Assembly (NCBI GenBank): GCA_019633425.1
Contig: WSUB01000210.1
Span: 1-63,737 of the forward strand
Length of the DNA stretch: 63,737 bases
Direction: 5' to 3'
Source: Tulasnella sp. 424
Lineage: Eukaryota > Basidiomycota > Agaricomycetes > Cantharellales > Tulasnellaceae
In this document: in pieces, positions 21,667 through 32,261 of the stretch
Layout of the letters: each line of letters starts with the position of its first letter
Numbering within the stretch: the first letter of the stretch is position 1
The notes under the pieces: generated by a model
What the model saw: only the letters and a program-made list of their open reading frames with translations
What the model was told of the DNA's origin: nothing
The model's database searches: none
Program-made: the position numbers and the translations under genes

Positions 21667-22235
21667 TCAGCGCCAGTCGCAACTCTCGAGAGCGAAACCC
21701 ACCATCACTGGGCGTGCAGCCCTTTGTACAGCAAGAACGGCAGATTCTAATCGAGCAAAGCAAATGACGAGTTCGTCGTAGGCAGATTCATACTCAAATT
21801 GGCGCTGATTCTCTGTGATACCCTCCAACAGCGCATAAAAGGCTGGGCTCGGGAGCAGATCACGAATCCGCAGAAAGTTCAAAAATAAGCAAACGTCAAC
21901 AGTGCTGGCCTCGTCTACTGAAATCTGCTCAGCAGAACTCAAACAAGCCACCAGCACCCTGGAGATGTCAGTGACCAAATCCCTGTAGCCGAGGTAAAGA
22001 TAATCAGTAAGACAAGAGGATTTTGGACTGGTAAGCACTGACATGAAACGAGGAAGTAGAAAAGATTGCTTCTGCTGCGCAAATGCCATCGAGCTGAGCT
22101 TTGAGACTCTTGACCATATCTACATCGATCTCCTCTGTTAGAGTATCGTAGTACCTGTAAATGTCCTCCATCTTCTCCAAATTTCTTGGGAATTTCTGGA
22201 ATGGCCTTAAGCCTTTCTTCAAACCACGAATTCAT
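21667..22235 (-). pseudogene. DUF6535 deletion derivative (array copy 3)
   Basis: Exon 1 (MNSWFEERLKAIPEIPKKFG, then a frameshift, then YYDTLTEEIDVDMVKSLKAQL) is joined directly at about 22085 to the end of exon 3. This removes all of exon 2 with the membrane segments. The last exon (CLSSAEQISVDEASTVDV to LESCDWR) is open to the stop at 21667. The remaining open frame is about 140 residues. This is an internal deletion of roughly 2 kb compared with 12180-14830. Confidence 0.85.
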
Positions 22236-22249
22236 GAGGAGGAGTGGTT

Positions 22250-22610
22250 TGGTGGGTGTGCGGAGGTTTCGACGTGGCTGGGAAAATCAACCCCTATTCG
22301 GGTCGTCCCTTTCACATGTACGTCGAAGCCCCTTATGCGTTATGTACGAGAACTTCTGAGCCGAATATTAGCCTCGTTTTGATGCAAGGGGAACTAATAC
22401 ACTGGAGGTCGTACTAACTACTAAGGGAATGCTGCAAAAGGTAGACCAGTCCCTTCTGCACAGTTCCGACTGACGCTTCCCGCCACACAGGGCGAAGGGA
22501 AGACACTCTCATCAAGATGCGATGGGATGGAGTGGATGATTGCTTTGGGGATGGCACGATATGGCTGACCAGTTCGCCTCTAGAGTGCGATTTGCCCGCG
22601 GTTGAAGAGT
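22250..22610. repeat. Unit-junction repeat, right-most copy
   Basis: A diverged copy of the block at 30-490. It has ggtgggtgtgcgga near its left end, gaagggaagacactctcat and gatgcgat in the middle, and gtgcgatttgcccgcgg at 22585-22601. It is followed by the F-box gene at 23045, as the left-most copy is followed by an F-box relic. Confidence 0.7.
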
Positions 22611-23044
22611 GACGCGCGGCTTCCACGGTTGTTCCTTTGCAGTTCCACCAATCCGTATCGGCGTCCATTCCCTCTCTCATACATCTCTCTTTTGCTTTTT
22701 AAGTCTTCAAGAATTCCTATCAACCCCATATCAGGTCGAAGAAAGGGCAATATGGCTTGATTGAGCAAGTTGAGTCTTCCAGAGAGGCCGCAATCAAACT
22801 TTCGTTCGCCCGATCGATCAACACAGCAATGCGTAGACGTTCCATCCGATGGTATAGCGTTGTTCCATGATTGAAATGCTTCCGCTCCGTATTGGGCCAT
22901 ATACAAGGCCCTGACTCTGATAGTGGCTTAATTCTAGTTCGTTTGCCTGTTATTACATACAAACGAAGCGTGCACTGAGCGACATCCTCCCGTACATTTA
23001 GTTTCTCACTTTTACTCTTTGAAACTCTTTAAACCACACCGGAA

Positions 23045-24429
23045 ATGACCTCTGATCAGCTGTTCGTAGAAAAGCCATCGATTTCAGGCTATGAAGAGGT
23101 GTCACCGGAGGTATGTTTCCTAGCGCCCAAGCTTTCCGCTGCTCTGATTCCTGAAACTTCCGTCGTCGGACAGAACCTCACAGTCCCAAACCTGCCTCTG
23201 GAATTATTGGGATGCGTCATGCAGCACATTCAATGTCGAAATACCTTGGCCGCCTTAGCCACGTCAGCGGCTATCCTCCAAGATGAGGCCGAGCGACTTT
23301 TGTACCGCACCATCTTGATCAGAAGCCCAGCAGACCTCCAATCGCTTTTTTCCGCTCTCTCAACTGGCAGCCGCAACCTGGGCCGCTGCAACTCGGTCCG
23401 CTCTCTGGAATTCAAGTTGCTCGAGGATGAATGCCAGGACCAGAACCTCGATGATTTCCACAAGCTCCTCTCAACCACGCCCAATCTTACCACCCTTCGC
23501 TTTTGGACACGACCCCAGCGAACAGGACTTCCCTTCCATCACCCCATAACAATGGCCAATTACGCGTTCCAACTAAGGACCCTCGGAATTGGAGAGTCGA
23601 GCCTACACTCGGATCAGCTCGTTCGGTTCCTAAAATCCCAGCCGAGCATCCAAGTCCTCGAACTGTACCCTGCCTCCAGCATTCCAGACAACCCCATTGA
23701 CTTCTCAGCCCTCCCAAACGATGCGCTGCCAAATTTGACGAAAATCGCCGCTCGGATTTTCAACGTTCTACAACTCGTCCCAGGTCGTCCAGTCACCGCC
23801 GTCATTTTGCGTGATTGGTTGGAAATGACTCGCGTAGTGGATGTAGCCAAGGCCCTCGCTTTGTCTACTCTTCCCGTTTCTTTTCTCAAATGCCTCACAT
23901 CCGTCGTTGCTCCTCAATTCTTCGTGATGATAGGAAGCTACGTTCCTGGCCTGGAAGATTTAGACTTGGAAGTGGCCTTCTCACTTCGCGGGGTAAGTGA
24001 GATCGTCACCGTCGAATCCCACGACCTTACCTGAGGCGTTATGCAGTACGAATTAGCCTCGATTGCTTCTCAAATGCCCAACATGCCATCACTGAAGACT
24101 ATAACTATATCGGGCTTCCGGACCGCCCGTTTCGTATCGTTGGCACCCTCCCCAGCCGATGACGCCATTCTGTTTGCGGAACGTTTTGCCCTAAGCTTCT
24201 CGTCTCTCACCAAGTTCACGCTAGTTAGCAAGACCGAGATAGGAAAGACGGCAGACTGTGCGACATGCATCCTTTGCAACGGGGAGGGCTGGTCAGTAGC
24301 AGAGGAGTTCTCCGTAGGAAACGGTGACAGACCTTCCAAGTGGATGACCTGCGTTGGTGCGTGCTCGACATCAATTTCCATTCATTCGCGTGATTCTTAG
24401 GCTTGGCGTTTGCAGTAGCGACTTTTTGA
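23045..24429 (+). CDS. F-box/leucine-rich-like protein
   Basis: Three exons: 23045-23992, 24047-24356 and 24401-24429. The introns are GTAAGT..CAG (54 nt) and GTGCGT..TAG (44 nt), giving about 428 residues ending in LAFAVATF. The region NLPLELLGCVMQHIQCRNTLAALATSAAILQDEAERLLYR (in part, residues about 52-95) fits an F-box-like motif. Repeated hydrophobic/Asn-Leu segments (RSLEFKLL, TPNLTTLRF, FQLRTLGI, SIQVLEL, GLEDLDLEV) fit irregular LRRs. In fungi such proteins usually recruit substrates to SCF ubiquitin ligases; the target here is unknown. The last intron is the least certain; without it the frame ends at 24400. A relic of the same gene is at 490-612. Confidence 0.8.
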
Positions 24430-25437
24430 CATATCGGGAAACGCTGGTAAACGCCGAACATGAGTGCTCCACAGGCTCGAAGGCTCTGTTTAGGGGGTCC
24501 ACGATGTGGTAGTTGATTTGCAAAAAGCCTTTAGGACGCCCGGATACAGTTTTGACCGAAGCGGAGACTCGGCAGATGAAGGTGCAATGAAACGGCGGGT
24601 GAGCAGAAGATCAATTCTTGAATGTCGTAAAAGCAGCTTGCCGGGGGCTTAGAGAAGCGACTGGGTTCCGTGGGCGGATTTCCTGAGTGGTGTTTAAGCG
24701 GACTTACTGCATATCCTCATCAGGAAAATCCATCCTTCGGGATAGCTGTCAAGGCAAATACATAGCAGTTTATAGTTGTGGCTATCCTCTTAGAATAGGA
24801 TTAACCTCAGTCCCATTCTCGCTGTAGGAACTCGTTCAACGTTGCCGAAAAAGGTGTACGTAATACGACGAAAGCGCTCGATAGGATTTGAGGCTTGGTG
24901 GCGGCTGGGCTTCTAGCTCGCCACGACCCTCATGCATCACTGCCGAAGGACGGTACAATCACCGTGAATTATCAGTCCCAGCTATCACCCTGAACTCGTT
25001 TGACCAATACGATTGCCCAAGCCTTTCGCCCCGATATTATATCCTTCCTAGTTAGGAAAAGCCAAGATCGTCATTACTATTTTTAGCTTGATAAGTGTGG
25101 CCGAACTTGCACCTTCGGACCATCGATACCAAGCTTGCCCCCTAGCTCGGGTCCCAGCGTTCTGCAACCTTTGGACCTATGGCGAAGCTTGTGTACAACA
25201 ACTCCGTCAGGGAAAACGCCGTCAGCCGATATTCACGTTTCTCGCCCCGAAATTGCATGCCATCCGTACCTTAATACGTCTCTCAAATTGAATCTTCCTT
25301 CCCGGAATGGCTCTTCTAAATTAATTAAAGCTCTAGCTTGGGTTTGCTCAAATAACTTACATTTTGTAGCGGCTATCGACAAGCGCCGCTTCGATCCCCC
25401 CATCTTCCACACTCTGACCATCACTCACCAGCTCATA
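24430..25437. other. Intergenic, no supported gene
   Basis: About 1 kb between the F-box gene and the MFS transporter. No repeat shared with the array and no coding frame that I can support. It presumably contains the transporter's promoter. Confidence 0.5.
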
Positions 25438-27681
25438 ATGTCATCCGACCTCTCCGAAGGAGCAAAGGGAACGGATGCTGGCTCTCTTCCTGAAAAGGAC
25501 CCCATTCCTTACGATTCAGGAATGTACAAAGGTTCAGATAGCGAGATAGCGAGAGGGGAGCGTGGGGTCGACGTCGTCGTTGGCCTGATAGCAGGGCATG
25601 GTGAGGAGTCGGATCTCGACCTCCAGGCCGCATACAGGCTCCGACGCAAGTTGGATCTATATATGGTACCCCTGCTCTGCATCTTGTATACTTGTGCGTG
25701 CTATTTCAATTGAGCTCGCAGGGCATGTCGAGACTAATACGGCCCCCTCTATTCCTCCTTGCAGTGCAGTTTATAGACAAGTGAGTAACTGGCTCTGTTT
25801 TTAGTACATTTACCTCTAATTAGGCCTCTAGTTTGCTGACACGCACCCTCGCACCTTCGTATCTCCCCGATTCCATTGCTGCCGTACCTGCAGGAACTCG
25901 CTCGGATCGTCCTCCATTCTCGGAATTATCCCAGATAACCATCTCACTACGAACCAGTTCAACAACCTGAGCACAGCGTTTTACATCGGATACATCATCT
26001 TTGTTGGCCCTCATGCTTGGTTAATGCAGCGATTCCCAATTGCCAAGTACATCGCCTTGAACATCGGCCTATGGGGTATCTTTCTGGGTTTGCAGGCGGC
26101 TTGCCATAACTACGGAGGACTCTGTGAGTTTTACTTTCTGTCCGTTGGCTGCTTGCAGAAAACCAATTCTTACCTGCCGGACAGTCGCTCTTCGCGTTCT
26201 CCTCGGCGCCTCCGAAAGCTGCATCACGTCCGGATTAATGACCATCATGACGATGTTTTATACTCGGCTGGAGTCAACTCAAAGAATTTCGTGGGTGTTT
26301 ATGTGTAATGGCGTCGCAATCATTATTTCTGCCTTCATCTCCTTCGGCGTCGCTCATACGAAGTCTACGTCGCATCCTCGACAGTGAGCCTTTCTCCGTC
26401 TATGCTAAGGTTTCTCACATCAGAGGATGATACTAACCCTGGTAACGTTTGTGTATCCTCCCTAGATGGCAATGGTATATGATGCTTATCAGCATCCTCA
26501 GCGTGATCGTATCGGTCCTTTACTTCTGGAGAATGCCGGACAACCCCGCCACCGCGCGTTTCCTCGATGAACAAGAGAAGGTCAACGTGGTGAAGCGCAT
26601 CCGAGTCAACCAGAACGGGATCGAAGCCAAAGTATGGAAGCGATATCAGTTCGTACACCCTTGCGGATAGTGCTGCCGCTCAGGCGCTGGTTGACTTACT
26701 GCTCGCACCGCAGATTCATCGAGGCAATCACGGATATTAAAACATGGCTGTTTTTCCTCTTTGGAGCCGTGGCCAACCTACAAGGCGGCACCGGTGTTGA
26801 ATACGGCATTATCATCAAAGGCTATGGTTTCAACACCTTGCAAACCACCTTACTCAGCATTCCCTTGGGAGGAGCGGTAGTCATATCCGTTACTATCGGC
26901 ACAATCTTACTCAAATACTTCCCTAACTCCCGCTGCATCGTTGGGATTATTGGGTGGATACTATGCTCTATTGGCTGTCTGCTTCTGATGTTCTTGCCTT
27001 CGGAGAACAAGTCGGGGCTTTTGGTGGCGTTCTACCTCCTCGGAGCAAATGTACTAGGATTCATTATGATCCTTTCGCTGGTTGCCGTGGTATTCTCGGG
27101 ACATACAAAGGTGAGATGGTCTCTTCTTGAGGAGATTAAACGACCGGAATGGGGCCTACAATACTAATCACTATCATCCTCGGTTCTCTTCCAGAAAATG
27201 ACTTGCAACGCTATCTTTCTTGTTGGATACTCTATTGGTACGCCAGTTGGATAGGTAAATGCGTGTATGTGGTCTGATTCGCATGTATCCTCCTGCCCCA
27301 ATTAGGTCAAATGCTCTGCACCCAGTTCTGGAAGGAGAAATATCGACCTCGCAACACCGTGCCATGGATCATCGAGCTAGTGAGAGAGATTTCGACAGCT
27401 GGTTGCTTTTATGTGTACACGCTGACAAGGGGATGGCAAAATACACTCTCCGACAGTGTACCTATGTTTTCGACATATTCATGATATTCGTCATTCGGTG
27501 GTACCTCGTCCGAGAAAACAGAAGACGCGATGCGGAGAAGCTGGCTTCCGGGGAGGAGTACGACGAATTCGGATGCGTCGAACATACGCAGGAGGATGGG
27601 TCCATTATTAGACTCAAGGTTCCGATCCAATTTATGGATATTACAGACAAGGAAAATAGGGCCGTCCGATACCCTCTTTGA
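25438..27681 (+). CDS. MFS transporter, anion:cation symporter type (allantoate/nicotinate permease-like), copy 1
   Basis: Nine exons: 25438-25693, 25765-25780, 25894-26123, 26185-26383, 26466-26648, 26714-27110, 27195-27237, 27306-27379 and 27457-27681, giving 540 residues with all phases compatible. Exon 2 is only 16 nt (LQFIDK). It resembles fungal Dal5/Tna1-type plasma-membrane carriers of small organic anions. Features seen are a hydrophilic N-terminus of ~80 residues, LQFIDKNSLG at the first membrane segment, NNLSTAFYIGYIIFVGPHAWLMQRFP, GASESCITSG, YFWRMPDNPATARFL in the central loop, and KGYGFNTLQTTLLS. The paralogue at 55942-57955 supports every splice site. One intron contains a perfect TACTAAC branch site. 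Substrate not determinable. Confidence 0.92.
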
Positions 27682-27782
27682 CCTCCAAGCCCTTGAATAT
27701 CTAGTCCCGCCGGCGATGGAAGGTTGTTGAAGCCCAGTCAGCTATATAAGCAGTAGTTTAGAGCCCAAAGGTCTTGGATGTA

Positions 27783-29716
27783 TTAATGCTCGCAGAAATT
27801 GAACTCGGTACAAAAATGCTGCTTGTTCACTTCTCCAACCAAGGCTGTCCTCTCGTCCATCAGTTGCTCCCGACAGGCTTTGGCCTCCACCAAGGTCATC
27901 ACACCGTCGACATTGTCCACCACCATGTCCACCAGTTCTTGGGGCAGTGGGACCTTTACGCCATGATCACCCTTGACAAACGACTCATACAATGCCTGAC
28001 GGCTCCAATGACTTTGCTGGGGAGGAATATCTGTGGTCGACGGAACTCGGGTTTCCGGGTCGACCAGGAATAAGGCGAGAATCTTGCGATAGCCTGGTTT
28101 TGTGGGGTCGACAAGCTTGAATGAAGAGACTTGATGCTGATATATATTTGGGAAAGCAATGCATCGGTTGACAGATGTCTTTACTGCACCAACAACTTGA
28201 TTGCTTTCCTGGCCACTTCAGGTCCAGGAGAGTTCGGGGATCGTGTTTCAGCAACTGCGAGGAAGTAAATACCAGAAAACCGCGTACTATTCCAGGCCCC
28301 ACGTCAACTCAATTCCCTCTCCATCACTTTGCTCGTAGCTATGACTTCCAAAATGGACGGCCACACGGAATGCAATATGGCTATCGGTGATGTTGCTGCA
28401 GTCGTAGTAGTAAATCCCCGAAGCGACGATTCGTTCGTTGGCCATTCCCTCCACGTGCCAGCTTCCACCTTGGTATTCGGGTTTATCTGGACTCTAGGAA
28501 AAACCGGATGTTGCGTTGAATTGGGGAATAAAGTTAGAGCAGAGGAGACACGAGTGGTTGTAGTACAAACCAGGTGTATATTGGCTAGCTTGACAATGAC
28601 TTGTACCGTCTTCCCTTGGATTGAATACGTCGCATTTCGCTCAGTGACGTCTTGCCCGCTTTCGTGATACCCCTTCTCATCCACCCAAGGCAAACTGATG
28701 GTCCTATTCTCCTCGTATGCTTGATCTAGTTTGTCAAACTCCTCTTCACTCATGCTTCCGCAATCTGACCATGACGGTTTTGGATGCTCCTCACTTGCGA
28801 CCCACCCATACAGCCCGTCTGTCTTCTTTCTTCCTGGGAGGTCACGGTAGTTGTCTGGATGTATGTCGGTCAATACTCGGTCCCATAGCAGTGAGAAGCG
28901 TCCCACTAAAGCTTCGATGACGGGAACTAGATCCTTGTGAGTTTGCGGGTGAACGTTGTTGATATAGCCCAGAGCCCTCGCCGGTGTCCCGTCATGGCCC
29001 ACTTGAAAATCAGTCGGGATCCACGAGAACCTCTTCGAATACGCCCAGTCGGGTAAACCACTCTGCGTAGAACGGAGAGGGGCCAGAATCTTCTTGTCAT
29101 CGACTGTGTTCCAGGATTGGGTGCGCTCATAAACGGCGCAGAATAGCGAGGGGTGGACGAGATCAAGGACTAGGTTGTCGGATCGAGGATGCCAATCCTT
29201 TTCATCTTCGGGAACGTTTTCGAGTACCGCAGCTTCTGATATCAATTCGGACCTCAATTCCTGGGAGATTAGAGCGTCCGACTCCCAAACTCGAACGTGA
29301 CAGGATGGCTGTTTGCAAGTAAAGGTTTGGCCGCGTTCCCCGAAGCTAACAATGAATGGATGCACACCTGAATCCCTGTTGCTTCGTCTCTCATTGTCGC
29401 GTAGTCTTCGAGCTCGTCTAGGACCCACTCAATCTCATCTTCATTGAGTTTAGCTCCTCTGATCGTCTGTTCCGATGCTTCCTCCGCCCATTTCGAACGG
29501 ATATTAGGATCGGTGATCTTGGTCCACCATGAATTCTTGCACCGGAGAGCATAAGATAGCTCAATCATGCGAAGGTCTACCAGCTATTCAAGAAGCTCAG
29601 GTTAGTGGGTTGGTTCCCCGGGAACTGGTTGCTTGGCGCACAGGCAATGCTGGATCAAGATTGTTGTTGATCTCGAAACGGTTGGGAAACGGAAAAGGGA
29701 ACTTGATGGTAGTCAT
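27783..29716 (-). CDS. DUF4246 family protein (copy A)
   Basis: Five exons: 29716-29642, 29583-29368, 29308-28571, 28493-28288 and 28203-27783, giving 551 residues with consistent phases. The N-terminus MTTIKFPFPFPNRFE is followed by LVDLRMIELSYALRCKNSWW, the family's opening block, then DWHPRSDN.VLDLVHPSLF and PTDFQV...ALGYINNVHP. The C-terminal half contains WHVEGMANERIVASGIYYYD and then AFPNIYQHQV and a K-P-G-Y-R-K segment. The H-x-E, distal H and later R are spaced like a 2-oxoglutarate/Fe(II) oxygenase facial triad; that is inference, and the family has no assigned function. A matching gene with the same intron positions lies at 36049-37964. Confidence 0.87.
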
Positions 29717-29989
29717 TGTAAGCTTGTCGATTCCTTGCCTTGCAGAGAGATGAGCGAAAACTGGTGGTTGATCGAGAAACGCTCTTGTTGGGGGGGCTAC
29801 AATCAGCAATGGCCATATGGTTTTATATAATTATGCCGTTTGAACCGGTCTCACGTGGGCAGGACCTCCGTCATTGCCGTGAGAGGCGCCAAGGTAGCTC
29901 TAGGCACAGCCACAGAACCTACGGAAGCTACCGAAAGAACCACCCCGAAAGAGCGTTGTTGCCAACGGCAAATGAGAATACAGTGAGCA

Positions 29990-30390
29990 CCACGAACAGT
30001 AAGTAATGAGTGCAATTCAAAACGAGGGGGAGCGAATCTCGATGTCCCCGCTCAATGCTCACAAACTCGGTACAGAAGTGCTGCTTGATGACGACACGTG
30101 CAAACTCCGTCCTCTCATCCATCAATTGCTCCCTATGCGCTTTGGCCTCCACCAAAGTCATCACATTATCAACTCGGTCCACCACCATATCCACTACTTC
30201 CTTAGGAAGAGAGACTTTCAGCCTATGACGATCCTTGACAAGAGCATTATGTATCGCTTCACGAGCCCAATGAGTCTGTTGCGGGGGAATATCCGTAGTC
30301 AATGGTATACGGTTTTCAGGATCAACCATTAGAGGCAGTATCGTGGTTCGACGTTGACGCAGGCAACCCAGAATGACTGGCATCGTTGTT
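29990..30390 (-). pseudogene. DUF4246 C-terminal fragment (copy D)
   Basis: Only the last exon of a DUF4246 gene is present: VDPENRIPLTTDIPPQQTHW, EAIHNALVKDRHRLKV, VDNVMTLVEAKAHREQL and QHFCTEF. The usual NFCEH-stop ending is lost and reads on. The homology stops near 30380. Together with its flank (29740-29990) it duplicates the 3' end and downstream DNA of copy C (about 37980-38600), which lies next to copy B. The A+D arrangement is therefore a truncated duplicate of B+C. Confidence 0.85.
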
Positions 30391-32261
30391 TTCGCGTTTT
30401 GCATCGAAAGTCCCGAGACTACGTGGTTATAATAGTTGGTGTTCTTGGACGGGCTTTGTAGATAGGGGGAGAGACTCCGCCAGACCCCAGCTAGCATCCC
30501 GCTGTCGATATTCATACAGTTTGATTCGCGGTTCGAGCCAGACGTCTCCGCCAGGGTTGGCGACCCATCCGAACCCGACAATGGTCTAATAACGATCATT
30601 GTTCCAACCCCTCGGTCTCCTCCGGGCAACCCCGCTATCCGCCGTTCGCGCGCGCTCTCGATCGACGACGCGCGAACAACCCCGTTGCGCGCGCCAAGAC
30701 GCCGGAAGCTAGTCAGTTCTCGACCTGGAAGGGACCGGAAGGGTATATATACCCCCACCTCTCTCTCCTCCTTCCCTCAACGACCAACCAACCTTCCTCT
30801 TCAACAAGCGCAGTTTCATCTGCCCGCGGCGAGGTGGTCGTTCACATGGGTTACCAAGCGACGAGCAGGTGAGTTGGACTTAGATGACGGGGCCCGCCTG
30901 GATGAACATTGCTCACTTAGGTTTCAATCATGTATAGGTTCAGTAGATTGGACTAGTGAAGGCGGGTGCGGTCGTCGACGGAGACGGGCGACGTGGGCAT
31001 TTTGTGAACGTTAAGTATGATGTGGTTTCGTGCTGAGCGAAGACAGGAGCTGACCTGATCTTTGACCTTCAAGAAGTGTTGGTTTACGGAGAGCTGAGAG
31101 GAAGGATAAGACGACATAAGCTGTGTCGGAGATGGGGAGATGCTTGGGCATCAGCGGTTGATGAACGAGGTATGTCGAGGTCGGCCTTGGCGTGCTATGC
31201 AATGTCTGACTTCCCTTGACACGGCAGCACACAGCTCAGATACTTGTTTATTATCCTCGCTTGGTCCACTTCCTTGCAGGAGGCTCCTGGCCGATGAAAC
31301 GGGGCCTCCGAGCGCCAGCCACGACAATCGCAGGTAGGCTTGGCCCTCATGGCTCGCATCACACGTTGAGAGCGACGCTAACCATTCACACCCGTAAACC
31401 GGTGCTGTCAACCGTTACTGGTTCCTAGAGCCATCCTGACAGTAAGTCTTTCAAAGGGCTCGGTTACCCTCGATGGGTCTGGGTTTGCGGTTCTCTTTGA
31501 ACGGCGCAGCGGGATCGCGTCGTATCTGGAGAGGTTGTCCGCAAATCTGAAATTCCCAGGTGGACCAGGGATGGACGTACCCCGCACGGGAAACCGTGAA
31601 CGCGAAATCCATTCTGAATACCCCAGTATGATGGGGCTCGAAGACGTGTGCGGGCCACCTCGTTGGTGAGCCTTGGAAACGTTCTTGGACTTGTTCGGGA
31701 ACGACTAGACCGCGTGCGCGCATGTACGTATCTTAATCTAGGTCAATATAATGAGAATACACTTGCATCGTTCTTTCTTAAAGTAGGTTGACCGGGACTG
31801 GGGGATTTACTACAGTGGCAGTGTCGCGCGAACTCGCCGCTCGTACCCAAGGAATCGAAAGCCTATGGAAACTAGAAGTAGCGGACTCGGTTGAATAGAC
31901 TATAATGAATGATGTACAGGTCGTTTAAAGGGTAATACAAATATCATTGCAAAGAGCTCGTCAAGCAGGGAAACCGGTATGATGTCATCGTGGTTTGTCA
32001 GTGTCCTGAGGTGCTTTGTTGCTGCTTGGTGCTGGGAATTTCCAGGACATTCGACAAACATCCCCGAGTTTCACCAGCCAACTGACCGACCATGTCTCAA
32101 AGCCTTTGAAATCCAGAACCCGCCTCGAACATTATGGAACACTCGGACGTCATGACGCAGGAATACTTATACTGTGCTGAAGCCATCCCCCACTTCCCCA
32201 GACAACCACACACATCATAAACAAAGCACTCCCTAACCTCACAACACCATCTCACACTGCG
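30391..32261. other. Unassigned region with one promoter-like palindrome
   Basis: At 30739-30753 the sequence gggtatatataccc is a perfect palindrome followed by a CT-rich tract, like a strong fungal core promoter. About 95 bp downstream an ATG (30845) opens MGYQATSR, followed by plausible GT..AG introns, but the spliced product is very short and unrecognised. A minus-strand frame at 31451-31723 (RWPAHVFEPHHTGVF.. and YVHPWSTWEFQICG) looks protein-like but is unassigned. I cannot support a gene. A noncoding transcript is possible. Confidence 0.35.

Noticed and set aside
31451..31723. Minus-strand 90-codon frame with many aromatic residues
   Set aside because: Protein-like composition, but no family recognised and no supporting splice structure.
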